Position numbers and translations under genes: made by a program. DNA of 64,000 nt from Macrostomum hystrix (taxonomy: Eukaryota > Platyhelminthes > Macrostomidae), in NCBI GenBank assembly GCA_950097015.1, contig CATNEN010000034.1, positions 1,564,501 through 1,628,500 of the forward strand, given 5' to 3'. Below, one piece after another: positions 11,495-25,500 of the stretch; position 1 is the first letter of the stretch; the number at the start of each line of letters is the position of its first letter. A model generated the notes under the pieces. The model worked only from the letters and a program-made list of their open reading frames with translations. It did no database searches and was not told the origin of the DNA.

Positions 11495-14400
11495 GATTCT
11501 ATTGCTATATGGCTGTTAGGAGCTACGGACTATTAATTGGCTAGCGTTGTCTGACTGAGTAGAGATTGCTGCCGACTGAAATGATTGTACACAAGTTTTT
11601 GAGAATACCATAGTTGCCTTGTGAGAACTTTGGTGTTGTTAGCATTAGGACTAAGTGGATATAAGTAAAGCACTTGAAGCCATATATTACTACTTCATAA
11701 AAGTAAAACTTGGTGCAAAAGTAAAAGTAAAAATGAACATGAAACAGTATGGTATAAAAACGCATTTATATAAGCAACTTTTAAAAGGTAGAAAACAACT
11801 GTTAGCTAAAATGTCTGACAGACTTAAAAAATATTTAATACAATAGTTGCACAAGCTCTAGTTGCTCAAGGTTTTCTTGAATATTTACTGTCAATGGTTG
11901 CATTTTTACTAAATACTAAGGCACTGACATATTCACAATCTAGAGAGATGGAGGCAGGTTTCTAAACACTCAGAACCACATGCAACACTACAGCAATTCA
12001 CTGAGCTATATAATTACATTGACCAAACATGATGATTGCACTCAGTCTGGTCTGTAGAATTGATTTGGCATACAAGCCAACAGGTTTGACAATAAAAAAT
12101 ACTGTTAGCCAATTATAGCAACACTGCTGAGGACTGGCACTTATGGCCGACATGAGCATGCTAGCATTTGCATGAAAAATGTAGTGCTCATTGGCATTCT
12201 GACTGATCTGAATATATATATATATATATATATTGGACTTGCACATTTATCTTTTAGCACCTCTTCTTGTGTATGCACCAACCAAGCCCTAATATGTAAC
12301 ATTGTGTTATAAGTTGCTTAGGCCACCTGTGTAGCTAACAATATCTTTATCCGTTATCTATGTTTTCTATGCTCTGGTTAGACATTCAGTTTAAGATGTT
12401 TTGATGGACTGAATTTGTTCTTATGTATTTTGAAAACAATGATGCTTTTTTGTATTGCTAGGCATGTATTTTTGTATATTTATTATTTAGAATGTATATT
12501 AGTAAATGTGTATTTAATAGAGATGAAACAAATACAAGATTTTTCTGAATCCAAACAACAAATATTTGGACTCACCTTTTTACCAAATACTGAATATGAA
12601 TACTGAATAGATAAAGAGTAGATATAGTAAAGGCCTGAGAATGAAATGCTCTAATTATTTTCTCACTAACAATATTTATAACTCCTGCAATAGATGCCCC
12701 ACTGAGAGCATATTTTGCTAGCAGCCAATTAGAGTTGGGGTGGGATGGAACAGAGCAGACACCTACGATGACATTGTCATTACAGGACATAGTTTTAGCA
12801 CCTTCAGTATTCTGTCATCAGAAGGCAAAGGCAAAACTAGCACATTGCTGGTATGAACTGCTAAGCACAAAATTGCTGCAGCAAGAACACTTTCCACAAT
12901 GACACATTGCTCTGTAAATAATAACTAGCATTCTAGGCCGGTTTGCTAATTGCATCAGTGCATTAATAAAATCACACCTCAAAGAGGACATGAATGTTAG
13001 CAGTGTCTGAAGTTATAACAAAACTGATGTAGAATTAGCATATTGCATTTACAATACAGGACTTAATATTCGAAAATACTTATAATATTGTCCAGCATGC
13101 AACATTTTGTAATGCTATTAGAATAAAATTTTACACCAATTTTTATTCAGTATTCAGAAAGGCACAAAAACAAATCCATGAACAAAAGGAATACCATGAA
13201 AAAAGGCAAATTTCCTAATATGAAATCCAAATACCAAATATTCATTTATCTCTAGTATTTAGTTGCCTGATTTATAGAGAAACTAAGAATTAGTTTCCTG
13301 ACAAGACCTCAGAAATATATGGTTAACATATATTTATAATGCTATCTCCTAGCCTACAAATTAATTAATTAATTTTTTTTGCAAATCTTTTAATTGCAGT
13401 TCTAGCTTCAGGCTCTGAATTTTCATGATTGCCACTGATGTCCTATTTGATCAAATAAACAATCCTTAAAGAAAACTTTAAATTATTATATTGCTTGCTT
13501 CTCTATTTAACTCTTATTTAAGGAATACATAGTCTATATGATTGTTACTCAAGAAAGCATATAGTACATATTGATGCAAATTTTAATAGTAAAATTCTCT
13601 GCCCTTGAGATTCATTAGTAATAACAGCCAAAACCCCTATTGGAATAACTGCATGGATGGCAGACGACCATAAAATGTGTTACATTGGTTATATTTAGTA
13701 TATAATTATAGGGCCTATATTTAGCATTTTTCTATAAACATCTGCCACAGAAAGCATAAAGCTTATTAAACATAAGCCAGGCATCTGAAATTGTATTCCA
13801 AAAGGGGCCAAAACTTGATACTATAATTGATAGCCACCATATCCCTAAGTTCTAGAGTTATATACTACAATTATGTTGTTTCAATTATTATGCTAAGATG
13901 CTAAAGATGCTAAAATCATTTTTAGGTACATGAGAGCCAAGTGTATACTGTTGCACCTTATGGCCATTGTAGCAATGATGAAATAGAAATATGCAAATCT
14001 ATAATAGAAAATTTATTATATTTTTTAGTTTTAATAGTCACTTCCCTTTCTTAACAAGAATAAACTACATGTGAATATGATTGACAGACAAAACAGCTTG
14101 ATAATATTTTAGCTGCTAAACTGATAGCATATAAAATGACTATTAATCTTCATATAAGCCCTACTCTAGGAGGTCAATATAGGTCTATAGGCTGGACCAA
14201 ACTTCATAGCTTGCTATCATCCCTTAAAAATAAAGACAATAGCTAATAAAGTAACACAAAAATTGCAACAGTATATCTATGGGTCCATGGAAACACTGAA
14301 ATGGACCACAACAGACTGCAAAAAGCCACAACAGGACTGCCATGGACTACAGTGGGGCCAAGGAAGTAGTTTAAACATAAAGAATTTGAAGAATCAAGAT

Positions 14401-16717
14401 GAACCAAGGGTCAAGGCAGATTTGTTGTTCTTGCACAGTGAAATAACTGACAGATAGTTTCATAGTACTTAGATAAGGATAATGATGGTGTTTCTACTCA
14501 TTCATTTGTACATGCACATGATTCGCATTACCAAATAGTAATTGACTATGTACTATGCTGCAGTGCTGGGTGAAGAGTAGTGTATAAAATGGATAGTAAC
14601 TAATTGGTAATTATTTAGGCTTAGCTTTAACTCTTTATTGTAAAGAATTTTAATTGATTTAAGAGCAACACGAAGAGCATAAAACAGTATAATACATTAG
14701 CAATTATTTACTTGCCCCATATTACCTTTCCATCGTTATAACTTATAACTGAGGTTAGACACTTAAAGCGTGTGCATGCTTTCTTAGAACTTTGTTTGAA
14801 ATAAAACTATAACAAAACAACGTTTCTGTATGTTATCAGTAACTCGTTTTACTGAGTTTTTAGTGACATCTAAATAATAAATTACCATTAATGATATTTT
14901 GCTTCTGCTTATAATTACTAAACATTCGAATTAGCCAGAAGTTTTTTAATGTACTTCTCGGAATCAGATTTTATAGGATCTAGATGAGAAAGCTAGGACC
15001 ATCAAGAGATGAGACAATAAGAGATGGGACACTGGAGAAATAATGTAGGTAGAGATAAGAGATAAGCCATTCGATAGAAAAGATGAGATGGGATTGAAAG
15101 AATAGATACTGGAAGTACGTCGATCGACACAGGTAAAACATGCGCCAATGGGAGAGAGAGGAGACTGTGTGAGAGGTGTTAGAATGGGCAAGGCGTGCTA
15201 GGTCGCTACGAACCTGGATTCCGGTTCTGTGCCAGCCCGATAGCATCTCACGTACACTGATCCTCCAATTCATTCAGGCGAATTCTTCCAAAGTCAACGC
15301 TAAAATACGGACAGGCGGACAACCCTGAGCGGCCAATTGCCATCGCCTGTCCGTGGGCCTACAGGGGTTAGCGGAATGGTCGATCTTTGCCCATGACAAA
15401 GATAAAGACGATCTTTGCCGATGACTATCCATCTCCCTGTCCAACAAAGACGATGCACGCTGCAGCAAAGTCATGAAAGTTGGAAGATTTAGAAAGGCAT
15501 GCAAATTCAGAAAGTTTACCAATACAATACAAAGACTAAATATTATTTACTTTACCCCCTATACTAGTTTCCAAATCCCAGATTTTGCACATTTTAATTT
15601 ATTATTTAAATGCTTGACAAGTGACTGTCACCAAGGTGATGACGGAAAAGTAAAAGAGGCAGAAAAAAAGCAAAGGAACACGGTACACAACATTTTTTGC
15701 TTGGCAATTTGATGTACAAAAGCCAAGTGCTTTCTTCCTTATTTGTCTCGCAGCTTAAACTAGATTGTTATTCAAATTTATTTTAAAGATATTAAACAAT
15801 AATTAAATAAAATAATAACTAAATTAATAATTAAAGATATTAGACGAAAGTAAAGCGTCTGATTAAAAGGGCAACTTGGTTTAATACAAACGGTCTATTG
15901 CTAAAAGATTAAGTAGCTTTTAAAAGCCTTGATGTACTAACAGAAAATTCTCGCGGTGGTTCATTATTGATTACTCAGGACTAATTATTTAGATAGCGAA
16001 TAATATATAAGTAAAATAGTATGCCGTGTACGCGTCATGGGCTTGTGTCGGGCAAATGTCATTAACTATACGGTCATTGCACCGAATTGAATTGGTGATT
16101 CAGTTAACGCATTTCATGAATATGATTGCGTCGGCTTTTACGCAAGCACAACTGGCAATCCAATTTTCGCTGTCGATGTGAGCCGATTTAAGATAAAATT
16201 GCAATTCGACTACTGCAAGTAGTCATACGCACACTGTGGCGAACATTTTCTGATGTTCTGAAGCAAAAAAAATTAATGTATGCTCGCTTAGTAAAACTGT
16301 ATCAGAGAAGTTTCGCACCCAGGTAGGCATGGATTTTATGTTTAGCTGCGAAGCGAAGCCATTTCTAATAAAGACAACAAACAATAAGCATGTGATATTT
16401 TAAGTAGCAATATTATATAATCTTAATATAGGAAACTTGAATGCCAATACAGAAGCATAGGTGAATTATTGCACAGTCCACATAGAAACTAAAGGCAAAA
16501 GGTATATTCGTTGTGAATGCGATCAGTGCCAGTTATGAGAATTACGGGCTGCTAAAACTTTATAAGTGTGTAGAACACGACATTAAAAAACAAACTAACA
16601 AAATAGCAATTATGGAGGGTGTTGCTTAAATTAATCAATGATGGCCAACTCTAGGACAAACAGGAAAATCTTTTCTACGAATCTAGGCCATCATCCTTAT
16701 CTAATAGGTAATCGGCA
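11495..16717. other. 5.2 kb AT-rich intergenic DNA, no gene seen
   Basis: This lies between the eIF3I start and a 20-bp array. It is AT-rich throughout and contains a short TA dinucleotide run at 12213-12231. No GC-rich exon-like segment, recognisable domain or tRNA was found. A less AT-rich patch at 15170-15470 has no recognised identity and may be a dispersed-repeat remnant. The eIF3I promoter should sit at the left end. Confidence 0.55.
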
Positions 16718-17278
16718 GGTAAATCATTCTGTCAAACAGGTTTATCATTCTGTCTAACAGGTAATCATTCTGTCTAACAGGTAATCATTCTGTCTAACAG
16801 GTAATCATTCTGTCTAACAGGCGATCAACCTGTCTAACAGCTAATCATTCTGTCTAACAGGTAATCATTCCGTCGAACAGGTTTATCATTCTGTCTAACA
16901 GGTAATCATTCTGTCTAACAGGTAATCATTCTGTCTAAAAGGCGATCATCCTGTCTAACAGGTAATCATCCTGTCTAACAGGTTTATCATTCTGTCTAAC
17001 AGGTAATCATTCTGTCTAAAAGGTTTATCATTCTGTCTAACAGGTAATCATCCTGTCTAACAGGTAATCATTCTGTCTAACAGGTAATCATTCTGTCTAA
17101 CAGGTAATCATTCTGTCTAAAAGGCGATCATCCTGTCTAACAGGTAATCATCCTGTCTAACAGGTAATCATCCTGTCTAACAGGTAATCATCCTGTCTAA
17201 CAGGTAATCATTCTGTCTAACAGGTAATCATCCTGTCTAACAGGTAATCATTCTGTCTAACAGGTAATCATTCTGTCA
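16718..17278. repeat. 20-bp tandem array, intergenic
   Basis: The unit GTAATCATTCTGTCTAACAG repeats about 28 times, with variants such as GCGATCATCC and a one-base-longer GTTTATCATT. Sequence on both sides is unique and AT-rich. Confidence 0.95.
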
Positions 17279-18490
17279 TAGATTATAACAGTATGCATGA
17301 AACTTCTGCTCTGATTTAAATAAGTCATCACAAAGTTTGCAAACCGCACAAAAAACGACTGAAGCTAAGGAAAATGCTGGCCGATTACAGCGAACAGAAG
17401 AAGCAATAAGTTTAAATTTACAGAGACAAAGCAAACAAACAGGTGGGAGACGTACAGTATAGCAAGAACTAGAAGGTTAGCTATAGTAGGCATAGTTAAA
17501 TATGATGATAAGCAAAAGGGCAGTCCTTCTTATAGAAGCAAAATAAAAACAAGGATCTAGACCAGATAGGAACAGACGGATAGAGTTCTATGGTACATAT
17601 TATGCTGAGATTTTCATGCCGGTTTTTCTACAGCTGCGATATAGCAAACTTAGCAGATTTGCTATCAAATAAAAAGCATGAAATTGGTGATGTAAAACAA
17701 AGTTAAAAAATATAGGTGCAAGTGTGTTGGGGCAAGAAGAGAAGGTTATAGAGAAGGTCACTGAATTCTGCGGCTCAGTTGCGCGTGTCCAATTAATGAT
17801 ATCAGAGTGAAGGAGAAAATGCAGCACAAATTGCGTTATAACTGGATAAACAAATAGTCACGAACTAATATTAATATGAGAAACAAAAAACAATAATAAA
17901 GCGACTAGAATGAAGCGACAACAAAAACAATTCTAAGCAGTTTTTTAACTTTTCCAAATTGCAAATTGGTGGTGACTGCTGACTGTTATTTGTTCAAAAC
18001 AAATATAAGAAACTTCTAATTAAAACAAAATCTCATCGCGGAAGCTGCACTTTCCTAGAAAAGCTATATCGAATGGATGATAATCTTATGATAAGATTAC
18101 AAATCGAATGAAGAGATTAAATCAAGGATTGCTAATCTATTCATCTACTAAACGATATTTTAGTAGGCCTATTGTTAGGACTTAATCAGTGAACGTAACT
18201 CTAGAGGCGTCGTTGAGTCACGCGAATAAATAAATTAGACTAGATTAACAATCCAATAAATCGATGAAAAAAATCGTGTAGGAAACTCGAAATTCCTACA
18301 GGGAATCTGCAGGCTATTGCTAGGCGAATCAGTTAAAAAAACTAAACTTGTTTTTGCAACACGAATATTAGAAGGTTCAACAAAAACAGGCGGACAGACA
18401 TGTACTGTCACTGATGTCACTGACAGACTAGTTAGCAACCAGAAATGCTGCACAATGCCCAAAAGCTGAGGCTAATGAGTTGGCAAGGCG
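17279..18490. other. AT-rich spacer, no gene seen
   Basis: Unique AT-rich sequence. Minus-strand frames of 75 codons at 17600-17827 and 18235-18462 have no family resemblance. No RNA gene was recognised. Confidence 0.5.
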
Positions 18491-18629
18491 TCCGAATCTG
18501 GAATCTTCCGAATCTGGAATCTTCTTAATCTGGAATCTTCCGAATCTGGAATCTTCTTAATCTGGAATCTTCCGAATCTGGAATCTTCCGAATCTGGAAT
18601 CTTCCGAATCTGGAATCTTCCGAATCTTT
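18491..18629. repeat. 16-bp tandem array
   Basis: The unit CGAATCTGGAATCTTC repeats about nine times, with a TTAATC variant. It lies about 200 bp beyond the endophilin stop codon, so it may be part of the 3' UTR or just past it. Confidence 0.9.
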
Positions 18630-18840
18630 TCGCTCACAGTTCTCGCACAGTGACAGGGGAAATATATAAATAAGACGGGATGTGTCGAAAAATATAATCA
18701 GCTAAATATAACTGAAGAATAATGAAGTAACACAACGTAATTTTCACAACTCTAGACTACACAAAAGAAAAGTATTATAAGAGATTAGGACAGAGAGGTC
18801 AACTGGTGCAGGAGAAACCGCGAGAGACCAGTCGCAATGC

Positions 18841-21800
18841 TCATGGCAGCGGCACCAAGATCTCGACGTAGTTGACAGGGAAGTAGCCCCTGCGGCCTCG
18901 CAGCTCGCCCTCGTACCAGTTCTCGTCCACCTGGGCCAGGAGGGTGATTGTGTCGCCTTCTTCGAATGGCAGCTCGGTGCTGTTCTCGGCGGCGAAAGTG
19001 TACAGAGCCCGACAGCTCGCCGTAGCGGAGCCGCCTCCGCCGCCGCCGCCATTTCCACTTGACTCTGCGAGATGGAGATGGCAGATGGCAGATGGAGATG
19101 GCAGATGGCAGATGGAGATGGCAGATGGCAGATGGAGATGGCAGATGGATATGGCAGATGGATATGGCAGATGGATATGGCAGATGGAGATGAAAGATAG
19201 AGATGGCAGATGGAGATGGCAGATGGAGATAGCAGATGGCAGATGGATAAGGCAGATGGATATGGCAGATGGAGATGGCAGATGGATATGGCAGATGGAG
19301 ATGGCAGATGGATATGGCAGATGGATATGGCAGATGGAGATGGCAGATGGAGATGGCAGATGGAGATGGCAGATGGATATGGCAGATGGAGATGGCAGAT
19401 GGAGATGGCAGATGGAGATGGCAGATGGATATGGCAGATGGAGATGGCAGATGGAGATGGCAGATGGATATGGCAGATGGATATGGCAGATGGAGATGGC
19501 AGATGGAGATGGCAGATGGATATGGCAGATGGATATGGCAGATGGATATGGCAGATGGATATGGCAGATGGAGATGGCAGATGGAGATGGCAGATGGCAG
19601 ATGGATAAGGCAGATGGATATGGCAGATGGAGATGGCAGATGGAGATGGCAGATGGAGATGGCAGATGGAGATGGAGATGGCAGATGGAGATGGCAGATA
19701 GGAGATTAGAGAATGTGGTGGGATATAACAGGTGCTAGCTAGAAGTACATAGGGATACAAATAGGAGGGAAAAGTTTCGGAATATTTTTAGTGAAATGGA
19801 TAAAACATGGATAAAGAAACAAGAGGTAAAGTGAAAGAAAATAATGATCCATAAATTACAAGTCTACTGTGTGGTGTCCCATGATAAGCATATCATAATT
19901 GGTGCCTTGCTCCGAACAGTGCAGGTGATAAAACAGGTGCGTCCAACTTGTTGAGAATGTCAACTTAGAACAAAAATAGATGCCCTGACCCCAGTTGGTG
20001 GCCTGATTGAGAAAAAAATTATCATTCAAATTTGTGCATAAATCTACTGCAACCACTGCGCTACGATTCACTAATTACGCTGCATGCGATGGCAAAAGTA
20101 TTTTTAAGTCTATTATTTTAAGCCTAATAAAGATTCCTAAGCTCAGCGAATGTGCCTACTACTAGTAGCATGAAGTGCACGCATGTTTTTGTAGATTCAA
20201 AGTTTATAAACTATAGGGAACTGTTGAGTAAGATGGATAACCAAGTACTTAAAGCAAATAGTGCTCATGAAGTGAGAGATTAACGAAACAAAAAACTGAT
20301 GCTGATGGAAGGCAAAGCTGTAAGTCTGGGCTGGCTGAATAATCCGATGGGTTAGAAGTGGGAAGGTAAGATAGAGTCTGCGGCAAGGGTGCCATTTACC
20401 CTGGCTGGCCTCGAATTCGTCAGCATTGCCGCCATTAGATTTCCAATTTTCTATGCGGAGAGGGCGGCAGGCGATTGGTTGCGCTAGTAGTATGAGTAGC
20501 GTTTTTGCAGCTTGAACGTGCAAAACTGATTTTTTTATTACAATTTTTTTATTTACTTAGAACTAAGTAAAAATAGAATCGAAGATAACATAGGAAACAC
20601 AAGGAAACAAAATAAATATATGAATAAATAAATATATATATATATATCATAATAGAGAAACAGGCGACTTAGTAGAAAAAAATGCGGGTTAAGACAAGTG
20701 AAAAATTACAGTTAAGACAGGCGAATAATTACAGGTGAAACAGTTGGAGAATTACAGGTTAAAATGCGAATAATTACAGGTGAAACAGTTGGAGAATTAC
20801 AGGTTAAAATGCGAATAATTACAGGTGAGACAGGTGAAGAATCACAGGTGAGACAGGCGAATAATTACAGGTGAGACATGCTAACAATTTCACGTGAGAC
20901 ATGTGAAGAATCTCAGGTGAGACAGGCAAAGAATCTCAGGTGAGACAGGCAAAGAATTTCAGGTGAGACAGGCGAATAATTACAGGTGAGACAGGCGAAT
21001 AATTACAGGTGAGACAGGTGGAGAACAACAGGAAAGACAGGTGGAGAACAGGTTGAGAGACAGGCAGAGAGTTGCAGGAAAGACAAATGCGAGACATAAG
21101 TGCGAATGAGAATATGCTGGAAGTTTTTAGACGAATTGAAGCAGGTCTTTAGTGGCGCCGGACTCACTTTGCGGAGTGGTGGGGCCCTGCTGGTGATGGT
21201 TCTCCTGATTGTCTGAACGCCAAGAGTTGGTCGACTGCTGCTGCTGATGCTGATGCTGATGCTGCTGCTGATGATCTCGGCTAAGGCTGGAGCTGTTTCC
21301 AGAGCCCGTAGGCTTGGACGGCACGTACTCAGTCTTGGGCCTTTCGGCTGCTTCCCTACGCCTGCGGACAGAGATTAGTTGCTGGGAGATGCAGGAGAAA
21401 AAACTAGTCTCACTTGTTTCATTCTACTCTATTTGTTACTCTCTCTTCTACTCTCTTCTATTCTACCATTTCCTACTCACTCTATTCTACTCTCTCCATT
21501 CTACTCTCTCCGTTTTACTCTCTCTTTTCTACTCTTTCTATTCTACTCTCTCCATTCTACTCTCTCCATTCTACTCTCTCCATTCTACTCTCTCCATTCT
21601 ACTCTCTCCATTCTACTCTCTCCATTCTACTCTCTCCATTCTACTCTCTCCATTTTACTCTCTCCATTCTACTCTCTCCATTCTACTCTCTCCATTCTAC
21701 TCTCTCCATTCTACTCTCTCCATTCTACTCTCTCCGTTTTACTCTCTCCATTCTACTCTCTCCGTTTTACTCTCTCTTTTCTACTCTTTCTATTCTACTC

Positions 21801-22458
21801 TCTCCATTCTACTCTCTCCGTTTTACTCTCTCCATTCTACTCTCTCCATTCTACTCTCTCCATTCTACTCTCTCCGTTTTACTCTCTCTTTTCTGCGAGT
21901 GTCTGCACACTGAGACAGAGACGGACTGTGACCAACAAGAGGACGGATTGACAAGGCTGCGAGCAGTTTTGGGATTTTGTGAAAATGGGTTGGGGCCTCA
22001 ACTTGCTTGCGAGGAGAAGAAGGAGACGAGATTTCTCTTCCCTTTCAATCGCTCATCCGAAATCACGCCAGCCGGCCTAACGACACACGCAGTGCTGTCT
22101 CCCTGATGCCGTTTCTCCCTGCTTAACTCCCCCAAACAGATCCCCAGACGGCGTCCTAATTTGGAATCCGGGCGAAACGCGGGGGATGGACGAGAAAATA
22201 AGAGCGGATGAGAATGGGATAACGGGAGACGTTAGTTATGTAGTTCCATATTTATTTTAATTTCAAATCAAAGCCGGGACCCGAATGCACTTTTTGAGTC
22301 TGAGAGTGAGGATCCAAGAGACAAACAAGCAAACAAACAAACAAACAAACAAACAAACAAACAAACAAACAAACAAACAAACAAACAAACAAACAAACAA
22401 ACAAACAAACAAACAAACAAACAAACAAACAAACAAACAAACAGACTAAAAACAGAGC

Positions 22459-22491
<33 letters not shown>

Positions 22492-22500
22492 TACTTACTT

Positions 22501-22539
<39 letters not shown>

Positions 22540-22540
22540 C

Positions 22541-22571
<31 letters not shown>

Positions 22572-25500
22572 TACTAACTAACTAACTCACTAACTAACTA
22601 ACTAACTAACTAACTTACTTACTTACTAACTAACTAACTCACTAACTAACTGACTTACTAACTAACTAACTAACTGTCTGACTGTCTGACACAGTAACTA
22701 ACTACGAGAAAGTAACTAACGAATGGGCATATTTAAACTTGTTGATAAGAAAGCAAACAGACAGAGGCAGATTAATAGACTCGGATGATGAGGCTGTTTA
22801 CCTAGCCGATAGGCCATATTTGGTCTAACCAATCCCCTCTGCGAGGCAGAATCCGCTAATCTAAAAATAGAGCACTCTAATCGCCCAATACAATGCGGCG
22901 AGAGATCGATAGAAAAAAGTGAGTGACTCGCACCCACAGGAATCTAATTCCTGTAGTTAAAACTAGCTGAGCCAGGTATTATTCCATGGCCGCCCACGCA
23001 TTGAGCCATCTATGAATAGACACAGGCAATACTTCCTACATGCAATTATACCGTTCATTTGGCGATCGCAGCTACTGGCCTACCTCCCCGACGTGCACTT
23101 TAGCAATTCTCGGACTACTGGGCACGCAATTCACTTTTAGTTCGTTAAACTAACAATCATTAAAAATCTATCTTCTTGGCATCAAAGCTGTTTGAAGTAT
23201 TAAAGAAAGAAAACTACTCAAACTATACTCGAAGCTGGAGAGAAGCTGACAGGAAGAGGCTGACCAGAGTGCTCCACTTTGACGCCCTTATTATCGTCAA
23301 CAGCTTCTCTTTCTGGACGATGTGAGACCCTCAATTTGTTGATTAAAATTGAAGATTAAAAGATGAACAAGACTTCTGCTGAGAAGTTGTGCTTGACAGA
23401 GCCAAGGAAATGATTTTCAAAGAAATCGCTCACTTCTCTTCTAGCCGCTGCTGCAGATCGGATAGGATGCGGACCGCCTCCTGGTGATAGACCACCTCCG
23501 AGGAGACGAACTCGTACAGGGCCGCAATGTGCTCGGCCTGGAAGGATAGCACAAAGGGCTTGAGTGAATCCAAGTGCACTATTCCGAATGCTAGGACCGT
23601 CACTCATTCTTCAAGAAGTCATACCACTTTGAGTTAAATTATTCTACCTTTTAGTTTACTATGCGATTCTAGCTACGCTTCTTGCTGCGATTCTAGCTAC
23701 GGTTCTTGCTGCGATTCTAGCTACGGTTCTTGCTGCGATTCTAGCTACTGTTCTTGCTGCGATTCTAGCTACTGTTCTTGCTGCGATTCTAGCTACTGTT
23801 CTTGCTGCGATTCTAGCTACGGTTCTTGCTGCGATTCCAGCTACTGTTCTTGCTGCGATTCTAGCTACTGTTCGCGCTGCGATTCTAGCCACTGTTCTTG
23901 CTGCGATTCTAGCTACGGTTCTTGCTGCGATTCTAGCTACGGTTCTTGCTGCGATTCTAGCTACTGTTCTTGCTGCGATTCTAGCTACGGTCCTTGCTGC
24001 GATTCTAGCTACTGTTCGCGCTGCGATTCTAGCTACTGTTCTTGCTGCGATTCTAGCTACGGTCCTTGCTGCGATTCTAGCCACTGTTCTTGCTGCGATT
24101 CTAGCTACTGTTCTTGCTGCGATTCTAGCTACGGTCCTTGCTGCGATTCTAGCTACGCTTCCTGCTGCGATTCTAGCTACGCTTCTTGCTGCGATTCTAG
24201 CTACGGTTCTTGCTGCGATTCTAGCTACGGTTCCTGCTACGATTCTAGCTACGTTTTTCTCCTGGGATTTCGTACGAAGGCACCCTAAATATCAGCGGGA
24301 ACATTCGCAATTAATACCTGACTGGGCTGTGAGTAGGGACTACACACAGCACATCATGGGCTAATCCCATTCGGCAAATCCCAGCGAATGATCCCCAGCC
24401 CTGGAAAAGATTAGCCCAGCTCACATCCGAATTGAGAAAGTTGACCATGGCGTTCTCGGCCAGATTTTTGCTCTCAACGAACTTCTCCTCGGCCATGTGC
24501 AGCTCCTCCTCTGGATTCTTCGAGCCGCCAGCTGAGATGAAAATGGGCGAATGGGAGATGAGGGGATCAGGCGCATTGTTGTGCCAGGGAAGCTGTATTT
24601 AAGGAAAATTATAATTTAGTACGCCTTTTATTAGTTGCATGTTGCTTTTTAAGCGAGGTTGGTGCATTGAAATCTGTAATATTGCTCGTATAAGTGAGGG
24701 ATCTATAATTAACTTCCAAAATGGATTTCCCCGTAGGTCTGGTGGCTCAGAGGGATTTCCCGTAGGTCTGGTGGCTCAGAGGGATTTCCCGTAGGTCTGG
24801 TTGCTCAGAGGGATTTCCCGTAGGTCCGGTGGCTCAGAGGGATTTCCCGTAGGTCTGGTCGCTCAGAGGGATTTCCCCGTAGGTCTGGTGGCTCAGAGGG
24901 ATTTCCCGTAGGTCGGGTGGATCTCCGGGATTTCCCGAATGTCTGGTGGCTCAAAAATATTTCCCCGTAGTTCTGGTGGATCAGAGGGATTTCACGTAGG
25001 TCTGGTGGCTCAGAGGGATTTCCCCGTAGATCTAGTGGCTCAGAGGGATTTCCCCGAATGTCTGGTGGATCAGAGGGATTTCCCCGTAGGTCTAGTGGCT
25101 CAGAGGGATTTTGCCGTAGGTCTGATGGCTCAGAGGGATTTCCCAGTAGTTCTGGTGGCTCAAAAATATTTCCCCGTAGTTCTGGTGGATCAGAGGGATT
25201 TCCAGTAGGTCTGGTGGCTCAAAAATATTTTCCCGTAGTTCTGGTGGCTCAGAGGGATTTCACCGTAGGTCTGGTGGATCAGAGGGATTTCCCCATAGGT
25301 CCGGTGGCTCAGAGGGATTTCCCCGAATGTCTGGTGGATCAGAGGGATTTCCCCGTAGGTCTAGTGGCTCAGAGGGATTTTGCCGTAGGTCTGATGGCTC
25401 AGAGGGATTTCCCAGTAGTTCTGGTGGCTCAAAAATATTTCCCCGTAGTTCTGGTGGATCAGAGGGATTTCCAGTAGGTCTGGTGGCTCAAAAATATTTT

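Noticed and set aside
16718-17278. CRISPR-like regular repeat
   Set aside because: The repeats are directly tandem with no unique spacers, and the DNA is animal nuclear DNA.
18744-19760. Long frames on both strands over the 13-bp array
   Set aside because: They are intronic repeats; only the SH3 exon at 18841-19064 is coding, in a different frame from the long minus-strand frame.
21127-21167. Alternative endophilin end reading past exon 9 to a stop at 21127
   Set aside because: A perfect GTGAGT donor precedes it, and splicing there restores the family SH3 domain. A truncated isoform by intron retention remains possible but is unsupported.
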